DNA of 64,000 nt from Marinobacter flavimaris (GTDB lineage Bacteria; Pseudomonadota; Gammaproteobacteria; Pseudomonadales; Oleiphilaceae). Below are positions 25,513 through 34,130 of the stretch, in pieces. Location: the NCBI RefSeq assembly GCF_002933295.1, contig NZ_PSSW01000010.1, forward strand, positions 1-64,000, given 5' to 3'. The position numbers and the translations under genes were made by a program. Below the pieces are notes generated by a model, which saw nothing but the letters and a program-made list of their open reading frames with translations, was not told the origin of the DNA and did not search any database. Numbering within the stretch: position 1 is the first letter of the stretch; each line of letters starts with the position of its first letter.

Positions 25513-28465
25513 TCCCTCCGGCCTGCTGCTCGCCAGCCTCCTGTATCTGATTCTGCTGTTCGGCATCGCCTGGTTTACCGAAAAAGGCATGGTCCCCCGG
25601 CGCTGGGTTCGCCACCCCCTGGTTTATGTGCTCAGTCTGGGTGTCTATGCCGGCATATGGGCGGTCTACGGCGCGGTTGGTATGGCCGCCGAATCCGGCT
25701 ACGGCTTTCTGGCTTACTATCTCGGCATCAGCGGCGCTTTCCTGCTGGCGCCTGTGCTTCTGAACCCGGTCATGAGGATCGGACGCGCCTATCAGCTCAC
25801 GTCCCTCGCCGATCTGTTTGCCTACCGCTACCGAAGCCAGTGGGCTGGCACCCTGGTCACCCTCTGCTCCGGCGGGGCCATTCTGGCCTTGCTGAGCATG
25901 CAGATACAGGCCGTCGCCACCTCTGCCAGCATTCTTGCGCCGGACACATCGCCTGCGGTAATCAGCGTGATGTTCAGCTTGATCGTGGTGCTTTTCGCCA
26001 TGCTATTCGGGGCAAGGCGCGACCAGAACTCGGAAAACCATCAGGGGCTGGTGCTGGCCATTGCTTTTGATTCGCTGGTGAAACTTGTGGCATTGCTGGT
26101 GCTCGGGGGCGTCATTCTCTTCGGGGTCTTTGACGGCATGAGCGGACTGGAAAGCTGGCTGGACAACCGGACGTCGCCAGCCACAACCATGACCCTGAGC
26201 ATTGACGACGGCAGTTGGCGGGCACTGATGCTGATGTCCTTTGCTGCTGCTCTGGTACTGCCACACATGTACCACATGACCTTCAGCGAAAACCCCTCGC
26301 CCAAGGCCCTGGCAAAAGCCAGCTGGGGCCTGCCACTCTATCTGTTGCTGCTCGGCCTGCCGGTGCCCCTGATTCTCTGGGGAGGCCAGGAGCTGGCGGT
26401 GACCACAGGGCCCGGATTCTTTGCCATCGGGGCAGCCCAGGCCATGGAAAGCCCGGCACTGACACTGCTGATGTACATTGCCGGCCTGTCAGCGGCCAGC
26501 GGCCTGATGATCGTCAGCACCCTGGCACTGGCGGGCATGGCGTTGAACCACGTGGTGTTGCCCCTGAAAACCCCGAAAGACCAGGGCGATATCTACCGGT
26601 GGCTGCAGTGGATCAAGCGCCTGCTCATCGCCGTGATCATTTTCCTGGCGCTGCTGTTTCATGAAGTTGTCGGCAAAAACCTCGACCTGTCCATTCTCGG
26701 CGCCATTTCCCTCTCCGGCACTTTGCAACTGCTGCCCGGCGCCCTGGGCGTGATTTACTGGCCCGAGGGCAATCGCCGCGGCCTGATCGCCGGCCTTGTT
26801 GTCGGGCTGGCCATCTGGGTGGTGACGCTCGTGCTGCCATTCTCGCACACGGCCAATCTGCTGGCCTGGCTGGATGCGCCACTGATACCGGACTACAGCA
26901 ACTGGCATATCTTCACGTTCGTAAGCCTGACTGCCAACATTACCGTGTTTGCGCTGATTTCCATCCTCAGCACCAGCACCAGTGAGGAGAACAGCGCAGC
27001 CCAGGCCTGCTCACTGGGCGCACTGTCCCGTCCGCAACGCCGTGAATTGCTGGCCACGTCCTCCAGTGACTTTGTGAGACAGTTAGCGGAGCCGCTGGGC
27101 TACGGTGTGGCGCGGCGAGAAGTGGAGCGGGCACTGGGCCAGTTGAAACTGCCCAATGTGGAGTATCGGCCGTACCAGCTCAGGCGACTGCGCGACCAGG
27201 TGGAAATAAACCTGTCTGGCCTGCTCGGCCCCTCCGTGGCCCGGGACATGGTCAAGCGCCATCTCGGCTTCAAGCCCATGGCCCAGGGCGGCACTGCCCA
27301 GGACATCCGCTATGTAGAACGCGCCCTCGGCGACTACCAGAACCGATTGACCGGCCTGGCCGGCGAGCTGGACAACCTGCGCCGGCATTACCGCCAGACC
27401 CTTCAGAACCTGCCGATTCCTGCCTGCTCCGTGGGCGAGGACGGTGAAATCCTGATGTGGAACCACGCCATGGAGGCGCTCACCGGCATCACCGCCGATG
27501 ACGTGGTCGGTGCCAGGCTGATGGCACTGCCCGAGCACTGGCACCTGCTGCTTGATGACTTCAACCGTGGCCCGGACCTGCATCGCTACAAGCATCGCCT
27601 GGACCTGCGTGGCAAACCCCACTGGCTGAACCTCCACAAAGCGGCCCTGAGCGGACCGGACCACACCGAAGGTGGCAGCATTATCCTGGTCGAGGACCAG
27701 ACCGAAACGCGGCTGCTTGAGGACGAACTGATGCACAGCGAACGGCTGGCATCGGTGGGAAGACTCGCCGCCGGTGTCGCCCACGAGATCGGGAACCCGG
27801 TCACCGGTATCTCATCCCTGGCCCAGAACCTGAAACTGGAAACCGACAACCCGGACATCCTGGACACCGCTGACCAGATCCAGCAGCAGACCCGGCGCAT
27901 CTCTACCATTTTGCAGTCGCTGATGAACTTTGCCCGCACCGGCAATCATGCCCAGGCCAACCGGTACGAGCCGGTAGCGATTCATCGCTGTGTGGAAGAA
28001 TCAATCAACCTGCTGTCGCTCAGCGACAAGGGCCTGGGCATTCACTATGTCAACGACTGCCCGCCCTCTTTGCAGGTGCTGGGAGATGAGCAGCGTCTGG
28101 TCCAGGTATTCGTCAACCTGCTGGCGAACGCCCGCGATGCCTCACCGGAAGGCGGTACCATCCGGGTCAGTGGAAAGGGCGATGGCTACTCCGCTATCAT
28201 CGAGGTGGTTGATGAGGGCTCCGGTATTCCCGGGGATCAACTCGATCATATCTTCGAGCCGTTTTACACCACCAAGGCCCCCAACAAGGGAACCGGTCTT
28301 GGCCTGTCGCTGGTGTACAGCATTATTGAAGAGCACTATGGCAACGTTCAGGTGGAAAGCCCGGCTAATGCCGACACCGGCCGCGGAACCTGCGTGAGGC
28401 TGAGATTGCCAGCCTACGAACCGGAAACCGGCACTATTGCCATCAGCCAGAACCAAAGGTCTTGA
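25502..28465 (+). CDS. cbrA: Sensor histidine kinase CbrA
   Basis: The 987-residue sensor of carbon/nitrogen balance has an N-terminal SLC5-like transporter domain with about twelve to thirteen membrane spans (about 1-500). Next come a STAC linker, a PAS domain (about 640-750; PIPACSVGEDGEILMWNHA), a HisKA domain with the phosphorylated H761 (GVAHEIGNPV), and a HATPase_c domain (LLANARDA, GSGIPGDQ, GTGLGLSLV). The fused transporter-kinase layout is diagnostic of CbrA in this gene context. It overlaps cbrX and is 7 bases before cbrB. In pseudomonads it activates CbrB to induce CrcZ. Confidence 0.95.
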   Translation: MSFSPSGLLLASLLYLILLFGIAWFTEKGMVPRRWVRHPLVYVLSLGVYAGIWAVYGAVGMAAESGYGFLAYYLGISGAFLLAPVLLNPVMRIGRAYQLTSLADLFAYRYRSQWAGTLVTLCSGGAILALLSMQIQAVATSASILAPDTSPAVISVMFSLIVVLFAMLFGARRDQNSENHQGLVLAIAFDSLVKLVALLVLGGVILFGVFDGMSGLESWLDNRTSPATTMTLSIDDGSWRALMLMSFAAALVLPHMYHMTFSENPSPKALAKASWGLPLYLLLLGLPVPLILWGGQELAVTTGPGFFAIGAAQAMESPALTLLMYIAGLSAASGLMIVSTLALAGMALNHVVLPLKTPKDQGDIYRWLQWIKRLLIAVIIFLALLFHEVVGKNLDLSILGAISLSGTLQLLPGALGVIYWPEGNRRGLIAGLVVGLAIWVVTLVLPFSHTANLLAWLDAPLIPDYSNWHIFTFVSLTANITVFALISILSTSTSEENSAAQACSLGALSRPQRRELLATSSSDFVRQLAEPLGYGVARREVERALGQLKLPNVEYRPYQLRRLRDQVEINLSGLLGPSVARDMVKRHLGFKPMAQGGTAQDIRYVERALGDYQNRLTGLAGELDNLRRHYRQTLQNLPIPACSVGEDGEILMWNHAMEALTGITADDVVGARLMALPEHWHLLLDDFNRGPDLHRYKHRLDLRGKPHWLNLHKAALSGPDHTEGGSIILVEDQTETRLLEDELMHSERLASVGRLAAGVAHEIGNPVTGISSLAQNLKLETDNPDILDTADQIQQQTRRISTILQSLMNFARTGNHAQANRYEPVAIHRCVEESINLLSLSDKGLGIHYVNDCPPSLQVLGDEQRLVQVFVNLLANARDASPEGGTIRVSGKGDGYSAIIEVVDEGSGIPGDQLDHIFEPFYTTKAPNKGTGLGLSLVYSIIEEHYGNVQVESPANADTGRGTCVRLRLPAYEPETGTIAISQNQRS

Positions 28466-28472
28466 GACTGTT

Positions 28473-29876
28473 ATGCCTCGCATTCTGATCGTGGAAGACG
28501 AAGACATTATTCGCTCGGCAGTGCGCAAACTGTTGTTGCATGCCGGCTATGAGGTCGCCGATGCGGCCTCCGTTGAGGAAGCCGAACAGAACCACGAACC
28601 CGATCAGTTCGATCTGATCATTTCCGACCTGCGTCTGCCAGGCGCTGCGGGCACCGAACTGATCAATCGCGCACCCAACACGCCGGTGCTGATCATGACC
28701 AGCTATGCCAGCCTGAGATCAGCGGTGGACTCCATGAAAATGGGCGCCGTTGAGTACATCGCCAAACCGTTTGATCACGATGAAATGCTGGCCGCGGTCG
28801 AAAACATTCTGGCCCGGAAACCCGCCGGCCGGAACTCGGGTGACGACTCGGCACCAGCCCTGGAAACGCCGGAAAGCAGCGATCCTGCCAACATCATGTT
28901 CGGCCAGTGTGAGCCAATGCAGCGGGTGTTCACGCTGATCCGTAAAGTAGCACCGACAGAAACCACTGTCCTGATCCAGGGCGAATCAGGAACCGGCAAG
29001 GAGTTGGCGGCCCGCGCCCTGCACCTGCTCAGCCCGCGCGCTGCCAAGCCGCTGATTTCGGTCAACTGCGCGGCCATCCCCGAAAGCCTGATTGAATCGG
29101 AACTGTTCGGCCATGAAAAGGGCGCTTTCACCGGCGCGGTATCGGCCAGGACCGGCCTGATCGAGGCCGCCGATGGCGGCAGCCTGTTTCTGGACGAAAT
29201 CGGCGAACTGCCGGCCGAAGCCCAGGCACGCCTGCTACGGGTTCTGCAAGAGAGCGAGATCCGGAAAGTCGGCTCCACCCAGAGCCGTACCGTCAACGTG
29301 CGGATGATTGCCGCCACCCACCGAAACCTCAAGGCCATGACGCGTACCGGGGAATTCCGGGAAGACCTCTACTACCGGTTGAACGTCATGCAGATCCGTA
29401 TCCCGCCGCTGCGTGAGCGCCAGAGCGATATTCTGGGACTGGCCCGCCGCTTCCTGAAACGCCAGGGCGAGAGAATGGGCAAGCCCGATCTCAATCTAAG
29501 CCCCGAGGCGATGCGCGCCCTCGAACGCCATCGCTGGCCGGGAAACGTACGGGAACTGGAGAACGCCATTGAGCGCGCAACCATCCTGTGTGACGGCGAC
29601 GTGATCACGCCCTCATTGCTGGACCTGGACAGCGAAGGCAGCGACGAATACATCCCCGAGACTCTCGTGGACGGCAACAACGAGCAGACACATACCCGGG
29701 AGGTGGACGCGTCCAACGATCTCTCCCTCGAAGATTACTTCCAGCATTTTGTTCTCGAGAACCAGGACCGCATGAGCGAGACAGAATTGGCGCAGAAACT
29801 GGGCATCAGCAGAAAATCGCTCTGGGAACGTCGCCAGCGTCTCGGCATACCCCGGAAAAAATCCTCTGGCAACTGA
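28473..29876 (+). CDS. cbrB: Sigma-54-dependent response regulator CbrB
   Basis: NtrC-family activator of 467 residues. The receiver domain has phosphoacceptor D52 (ISDLRLPG). The AAA+ domain has Walker A GESGTGKE, the sigma-54 contact loop GAFTGA and Walker B LFLDEIGEL. A Fis-type helix-turn-helix closes the protein (TELAQKLGISRKSLWERR). The start at 28473 gives the canonical MPRILIVEDED; upstream in-frame codons are not conserved. It is immediately followed by GTAACA sites and a sigma-54 promoter, its expected target. Confidence 0.95.
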   Translation: MPRILIVEDEDIIRSAVRKLLLHAGYEVADAASVEEAEQNHEPDQFDLIISDLRLPGAAGTELINRAPNTPVLIMTSYASLRSAVDSMKMGAVEYIAKPFDHDEMLAAVENILARKPAGRNSGDDSAPALETPESSDPANIMFGQCEPMQRVFTLIRKVAPTETTVLIQGESGTGKELAARALHLLSPRAAKPLISVNCAAIPESLIESELFGHEKGAFTGAVSARTGLIEAADGGSLFLDEIGELPAEAQARLLRVLQESEIRKVGSTQSRTVNVRMIAATHRNLKAMTRTGEFREDLYYRLNVMQIRIPPLRERQSDILGLARRFLKRQGERMGKPDLNLSPEAMRALERHRWPGNVRELENAIERATILCDGDVITPSLLDLDSEGSDEYIPETLVDGNNEQTHTREVDASNDLSLEDYFQHFVLENQDRMSETELAQKLGISRKSLWERRQRLGIPRKKSSGN

Positions 29877-29905
29877 GTCCGGCATAGTATGAACCCGGGC
29901 TCAGT

Positions 29906-29987
29906 TGTTACCCCATGTTCCTGTCGGTAACACTCCTCACGAAAGTAACGTGACCTCAGTAACACTTAGGTTGAATACGGGGTAACA
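29906..29987 (+). promoter_or_regulatory. Array of CbrB-type GTAACA sites
   Basis: TGTTAC (29906-29911) and GTAACA (29927-29932) form a palindrome with a 15-base spacer. Further copies follow: GTAACG (29945-29950), GTAACA (29959-29964) and GTAACA (29982-29987). Palindromes of TGTTAC/GTAACA with a 13-15 base gap are, to my knowledge, the described CbrB recognition element. The array ends about 50 bases before the sigma-54 promoter, the usual enhancer position. Confidence 0.75.
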
Positions 29988-30038
29988 CTTATGACCTACA
30001 AAATCGTAAGGCCCTGTTAATAAAAGAAATTCAAAAAC

Positions 30039-30054
30039 TGGCACATGGACTGCA
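30039..30054 (+). promoter_or_regulatory. Sigma-54 promoter of the CrcZ-type RNA
   Basis: TGGCACATGGACTGCA has a full -24 box (TGGCAC) and the invariant GG (30040-30041) and GC (30052-30053) separated by exactly 10 bases. The predicted transcription start is near 30065. It follows the CbrB site array and precedes the CA-rich RNA. Confidence 0.85.
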
Positions 30055-30064
30055 ACCTATTTGG

Positions 30065-30447
30065 CGCACAACAACAAAAACAAGAGTGACAAAGCAGCGC
30101 CAACAACAAGAACAAAAAGCTGCAGGATGCGTTCGGTAACAAAAACAACAACAGAACGTAAGCGAACTGAGTGTTTTGGGTACTTTGCTTTTTAGTGGTC
30201 CCACGGCACGTGCGAGTTGTAGATGTAGAGAAGAATCACCTTCCAGGTGACGCTGCAGCTACCCAAGGCCCGCTCGATGTCTCTGACCGCTCTGTGTATT
30301 CAAAGCTTTCCGTTTGCACTGCTGAGATGCCCCTGAAGTGGGGATATGCAGTGGGGTACAAAAACCAAGAAAAATCCCGGCAAAAACAAAAACAATGCAG
30401 ATCGTCAACGCTTTGAGGGCGGATTCGTGAAAACGGATCCGCCTTTT
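30065..30447 (+). ncRNA. crcZ: CrcZ-type Hfq-sequestering small RNA
   Basis: Non-coding stretch of about 383 bases between cbrB and pcnB, the position of crcZ in Pseudomonas. It starts at the sigma-54 promoter and ends at the hairpin plus TTTT at 30418-30447. It carries at least five Hfq/Crc-type A-rich CA motifs: AACAACAA at 30070, 30102 and 30144, and AAAAACAA at 30382 and 30388. In pseudomonads CrcZ (about 407 nt) titrates Hfq/Crc to relieve catabolite repression. Primary sequence elsewhere need not resemble the Pseudomonas RNA. No open frame in it has a ribosome binding site or protein-like composition. Confidence 0.82.
30418..30447 (+). terminator. Terminator of the CrcZ-type RNA
   Basis: GGCGGAT (30418-30424) pairs with ATCCGCC (30437-30443) across a 12-base loop and is followed by TTTT. 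It separates the RNA from pcnB, about 100 bases downstream. Confidence 0.75.
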
Positions 30448-30547
30448 GATTATCTGGGCTCCAAAACGGTAATCCACGGCAAACGTGTGCAAATCCTGCT
30501 CAAACCGTTAAACTCTCGGTTTTTGCTCATCGCAACCACGGATTTCA

Positions 30548-31912
30548 ATGCCTAAACGACTTGTCGACAAACTCCGTTCCTTCATGCCCGGCAACGGAAA
30601 AAAGAAAGCCCGCACCTACCAGCGACGGGAAATCCCCAGGGACCAGCACAACGTCTCCCGCTCGGTTATCAGCGAACCCGCCAAGAAAGTTCTGCATCGC
30701 CTGAACAAATCAGGCTATGAAGCATACCTCGTGGGCGGCGGCGTAAGAGACATCCTGCTGGGCGGCAAGCCCAAGGATTTCGACATCGCGACCAATGCCA
30801 CCCCCGAGGAAGTGCACGACCTGTTCCGGAACTCCCGGTTGATCGGACGGCGATTCCGGATTGTCCACGTGGTGTTTGGCCGCGAGGTCATCGAGGTGAC
30901 CACCTTCAGGGGCAACGCTGCCGAAGCAGACACCGACACCGATGATGACGATCGCAGGACCAGTGAACACGGCCTGCTTCTGCGTGACAACGTATACGGC
31001 AACCAGGAAGAAGACGCCCTGCGTCGGGACTTCACCGTCAATGCGCTTTACTACTGCATCCGCGACTTTACCGTAATCGACTTTGCCAACGGGATCGAGG
31101 ATCTGCGCAACCGCCAGCTGCGACTGATTGGCGATCCCGAGACGCGGTACCGGGAAGACCCCGTGCGCATGCTTCGCGCTATCCGTTTTGCCGCCAAACT
31201 CGGCTTTGACATTGAACCGGAGACCGAGGCCCCGATCGGGGAACTGGCCCCTCTGTTAACCCATATTCCGCCGGCCCGCCTGTTTGATGAAGTGCTCAAA
31301 CTGTTTTCCGCAGGCCATGGCGAAGCCACTTACGACCTTCTGACCCGTTACAATCTGCTGGAGCCTCTGTTCCCGGAGACGGTCAGAGCCATTGAGTCGG
31401 GTGAGCCGGACGAGCTGATCCGCCAGGCCCTGAGAAACACGGATGCCCGGATTGCCCAGGGCAAATCGGTCACGCCCTATTTCCTGTTTGCCGCCATGCT
31501 TTGGCCGGCACTTCAGGCAGAGTGGCATCGCAGGCAGGACAACGGTGACCCGGTCCAGCCCGCATTGCACGGCGCCATTGGAAAGGTGATTGGCCGTCAG
31601 GTGCAGGCAACCTCGATTCCGAAACGATTCTCTGGCCCGATGAAGGAGATCTGGGAACTTCAGATGCGACTGCCCCGACGCCAGGGCAAGCGGGCCTTTG
31701 CCACCATGACTCATCCACGGTTCCGGGCCGCTTACGATTTCCTGCTGGTTCGCGAGGCGTCTGGTGAGATTGAGCCCGGGCTTGGCCAATGGTGGACCGA
31801 GTTCCAGCAGGAAGATGAACGGGGCCAGGAGCGAATGCTCTCACAACTGAGCACCGACGCCCCCAAGAAGCGGCGGCGCCGCCGCAAACCGGTCAAACGC
31901 CCAGCCCAGTAA
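30548..31912 (+). CDS. pcnB: Poly(A) polymerase I
   Basis: Adds poly(A) tails to RNA, promoting decay. The 454-residue class II nucleotidyltransferase has VGGGVRDILLGGKPKDFDIA (residues near 60-80) with the catalytic DxD, an RRDFTVNAL motif, and a very basic C-terminus (KKRRRRRKPVKRP). ATG at 30548 is used. An in-frame ATT lies two codons upstream (30542) and E. coli pcnB starts at ATT, so that codon cannot be excluded. It is adjacent to an RNA that acts through Hfq. The stop overlaps folK. Confidence 0.95.
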   Translation: MPKRLVDKLRSFMPGNGKKKARTYQRREIPRDQHNVSRSVISEPAKKVLHRLNKSGYEAYLVGGGVRDILLGGKPKDFDIATNATPEEVHDLFRNSRLIGRRFRIVHVVFGREVIEVTTFRGNAAEADTDTDDDDRRTSEHGLLLRDNVYGNQEEDALRRDFTVNALYYCIRDFTVIDFANGIEDLRNRQLRLIGDPETRYREDPVRMLRAIRFAAKLGFDIEPETEAPIGELAPLLTHIPPARLFDEVLKLFSAGHGEATYDLLTRYNLLEPLFPETVRAIESGEPDELIRQALRNTDARIAQGKSVTPYFLFAAMLWPALQAEWHRRQDNGDPVQPALHGAIGKVIGRQVQATSIPKRFSGPMKEIWELQMRLPRRQGKRAFATMTHPRFRAAYDFLLVREASGEIEPGLGQWWTEFQQEDERGQERMLSQLSTDAPKKRRRRRKPVKRPAQ

Positions 31913-32409
31913 TGATGACAGACGTCTTTATCGGTCTTGGCAGCAATCTGAAAGACCCTGCAGCCCAATTGGCCCGGGCAGTCTCGGCCCTGGCCAACCT
32001 GCCGGAGACGGTACTGGTGGCCCAATCGCCCTTTTATGCCAGCCGCCCGGTCGGCCCCCAGGACCAGCCTGACTTCGTCAACGGCGCGGTATGGCTTAGA
32101 ACCTCCCTACTACCACACCAACTGCTTGACGAACTGCAGAACGTCGAACAACAGCATGGCCGGGAGAGACTTCGCCACTGGGGACCCCGAACGCTTGATC
32201 TGGACATACTGATCTTCGGCGATCAGATGTTGGACGACGAGCGCCTCACCGTACCTCATCGGGAACTGCGGAACCGGGACTTTGCGCTCCAGCCTCTGCT
32301 GGACCTGAAGGCCGGCCTGACTCTGCCCGACGGCACACCGATTGCCAAACTGCGTCGCCAATGCCCCGACAACGGCTTGCGCAAGCTTCCACCGGCGGAT
32401 TACCCTTAA
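31912..32409 (+). CDS. folK: 2-amino-4-hydroxy-6-hydroxymethyldihydropteridine pyrophosphokinase
   Basis: HPPK transfers pyrophosphate from ATP to the pterin in folate synthesis. The 165-residue protein begins MMTDVFIGLGSNLKDPAAQL and carries the signature RWGPRTLDLDIL-like segment (HWGPRTLDLDILIFGD) and the PHREL motif. Two adjacent ATG codons (31912, 31915) can serve; the first overlaps the pcnB stop by 1 base. panB follows after 59 bases. A second HPPK-like gene lies at 35775-36299. Confidence 0.94.
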   Translation: MMTDVFIGLGSNLKDPAAQLARAVSALANLPETVLVAQSPFYASRPVGPQDQPDFVNGAVWLRTSLLPHQLLDELQNVEQQHGRERLRHWGPRTLDLDILIFGDQMLDDERLTVPHRELRNRDFALQPLLDLKAGLTLPDGTPIAKLRRQCPDNGLRKLPPADYP

Positions 32410-32468
32410 CACTTCAATGCCGACACCCCGGCACGCCCAGGCCCATCCACCCAAAAGGCAAGGATTCT

Positions 32469-33263
32469 ATGGCTGTTACCATCAATACCCTGCGTGAGTT
32501 CAAGCAGAAGGGCGAAGCCTTCGCTGCCCTTACCTCCTATGACGCCACCTTTTCCCAGGTGGTCAGTGAAGCGGGCGTTCACGTAATCCTTATCGGCGAC
32601 TCCCTCGGGATGGTGCTTCAGGGGCATGACAGCACCCTGCCGGTGACCATGGACCAGATGGTGTATCACGTCAGCTGCGTGGCCAAAGGAAACCGTGGGT
32701 CCCTGATCATGGCCGACATGCCCTTCATGAGCTACGGCACGGTCGAGTCTGCCCTGGAGAACGCAGCGGAACTGATGCGCGCGGGCGCGCACATGGTAAA
32801 ACTCGAGGGCACGGACTGGATGAAAGAAACCATTACTGCTCTGACCGAGCGCGCCGTGCCCGTGTGCGCACATCTGGGCCTCACGCCGCAATTCGTCAAT
32901 AAATTTGGCGGCTACAAGGTCCAGGGCCGTGACGAGAAAGCGGCGGAGATGATGATTGAGCACGCCTGCGAACTGGAAGCCGCCGGCGCCGATGCCATCC
33001 TGCTGGAGTGCGTTCCCGCGCCGCTGGCGGCACGCATCTCCCAAGCCGTCAAAGCACCGGTCATCGGGATAGGTGCCGGGCCAGACACCGACGGACAGAT
33101 TCTGGTATTGCACGATATGCTGGGCATTACCACTGGCCGTAAGCCACGATTCGTCAAGAACTTCCTGGCTGAAACAGATTCGGTACAGGAAGCCCTCCAG
33201 GCCTACGTGAAAGCCGTAGGCGAGCGCTCATTCCCCGCTGAGGAGCATACGTTCAAGGCATGA
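32469..33263 (+). CDS. panB: 3-methyl-2-oxobutanoate hydroxymethyltransferase
   Basis: First step of pantothenate synthesis: ketopantoate from alpha-ketoisovalerate and methylene-THF. The 264-residue TIM barrel carries TSYDATFSQ, LIGDSLGMVLQG, VKLEGTDW and HLGLTPQ motifs in family order. The start at 32469 matches the usual MAVTINTLREFK. Its stop overlaps the panC ATG by 4 bases (ATGA). Confidence 0.96.
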   Translation: MAVTINTLREFKQKGEAFAALTSYDATFSQVVSEAGVHVILIGDSLGMVLQGHDSTLPVTMDQMVYHVSCVAKGNRGSLIMADMPFMSYGTVESALENAAELMRAGAHMVKLEGTDWMKETITALTERAVPVCAHLGLTPQFVNKFGGYKVQGRDEKAAEMMIEHACELEAAGADAILLECVPAPLAARISQAVKAPVIGIGAGPDTDGQILVLHDMLGITTGRKPRFVKNFLAETDSVQEALQAYVKAVGERSFPAEEHTFKA

Positions 33264-34108
33264 GAACTGTACATTCTTTGAAAGAATTGAGAACCATCCT
33301 CCGCGGCTACCGGCAGCAGGGCAAAACCATCGGCCTGGTACCCACCATGGGCAACCTGCACGAGGGCCATATCTCCCTCGTGCGCAAAGCAGCGGAGATG
33401 GCGGATGTGGTGGTTACCAGCATCTTCGTGAACCCGATGCAGTTCGGAGCCGGCGAAGATCTCGAGACCTACCCGAGAACCCTGGCTGAAGACCAGGACA
33501 AGCTCGCCTCGGCCGGTAACACACTGGTATTCGCGCCTTCCGCCGAGGAAATCTATCCGGAAGGGCTGGCAAGTCAGACCCAGGTGGTCGTGCCGGATGT
33601 CAGCGACGGCCACTGTGGCGCCAGTCGCCCGGGTCACTTTGAGGGCGTAGCCACGGTGGTCACCATGCTGTTCAATATGGTGCAGCCGGACTTCGCTGTA
33701 TTCGGCGAGAAGGATTTTCAGCAACTGGCCGTGATCCGGAAAATGGTCCGGGATCTGATGATCCCTGTTGATGTGGTGGGCGGCCCCACGGTGAGAGAGG
33801 ACGACGGCCTGGCGAAAAGCTCGCGCAATGGTTACCTGACGCCCGAGGAACGGCAGATTGCGCCAGCGGTCTACCAGACTCTGCAGGCCACGGCGGCCAA
33901 GATCACCGATGGTCGTACAGACTTCCAGGCCCTGGAAAGCGAAGCTGAGCAGAGTCTCGGGGACGCAGGGCTCAGGCCGGACTACTTCAATATCGTCAAC
34001 AGTCAGACACTCAAACCGGCCACGGCTGAAGATCGGGAGATTACCATCCTGACGGCAGCTTTCCTGGGCACCACCCGCTTGATCGATAACCTGTCCCTGA
34101 CCCGATAA
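33260..34108 (+). CDS. panC: Pantothenate synthetase
   Basis: ATP-dependent condensation of pantoate and beta-alanine. The 282-residue protein shows PTMGNLHEGHISLVRKA with the HxGH nucleotide motif near residue 34, FVNPMQFG, and the KSSRN loop (KMS equivalent). It is translationally coupled to panB. panD, the beta-alanine-forming enzyme gene that often follows, is not here; pgi follows after 22 bases. Confidence 0.97.
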   Translation: MRTVHSLKELRTILRGYRQQGKTIGLVPTMGNLHEGHISLVRKAAEMADVVVTSIFVNPMQFGAGEDLETYPRTLAEDQDKLASAGNTLVFAPSAEEIYPEGLASQTQVVVPDVSDGHCGASRPGHFEGVATVVTMLFNMVQPDFAVFGEKDFQQLAVIRKMVRDLMIPVDVVGGPTVREDDGLAKSSRNGYLTPEERQIAPAVYQTLQATAAKITDGRTDFQALESEAEQSLGDAGLRPDYFNIVNSQTLKPATAEDREITILTAAFLGTTRLIDNLSLTR

Positions 34109-34130
34109 GCCAACAGAAAAGGAACCTCTG

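Noticed and set aside
30171..30416. An 81-codon open frame between cbrB and pcnB
   Set aside because: It lies wholly inside the CrcZ-type RNA, starts at a weak codon without ribosome binding site, and its composition reflects the A-rich motifs rather than a protein.
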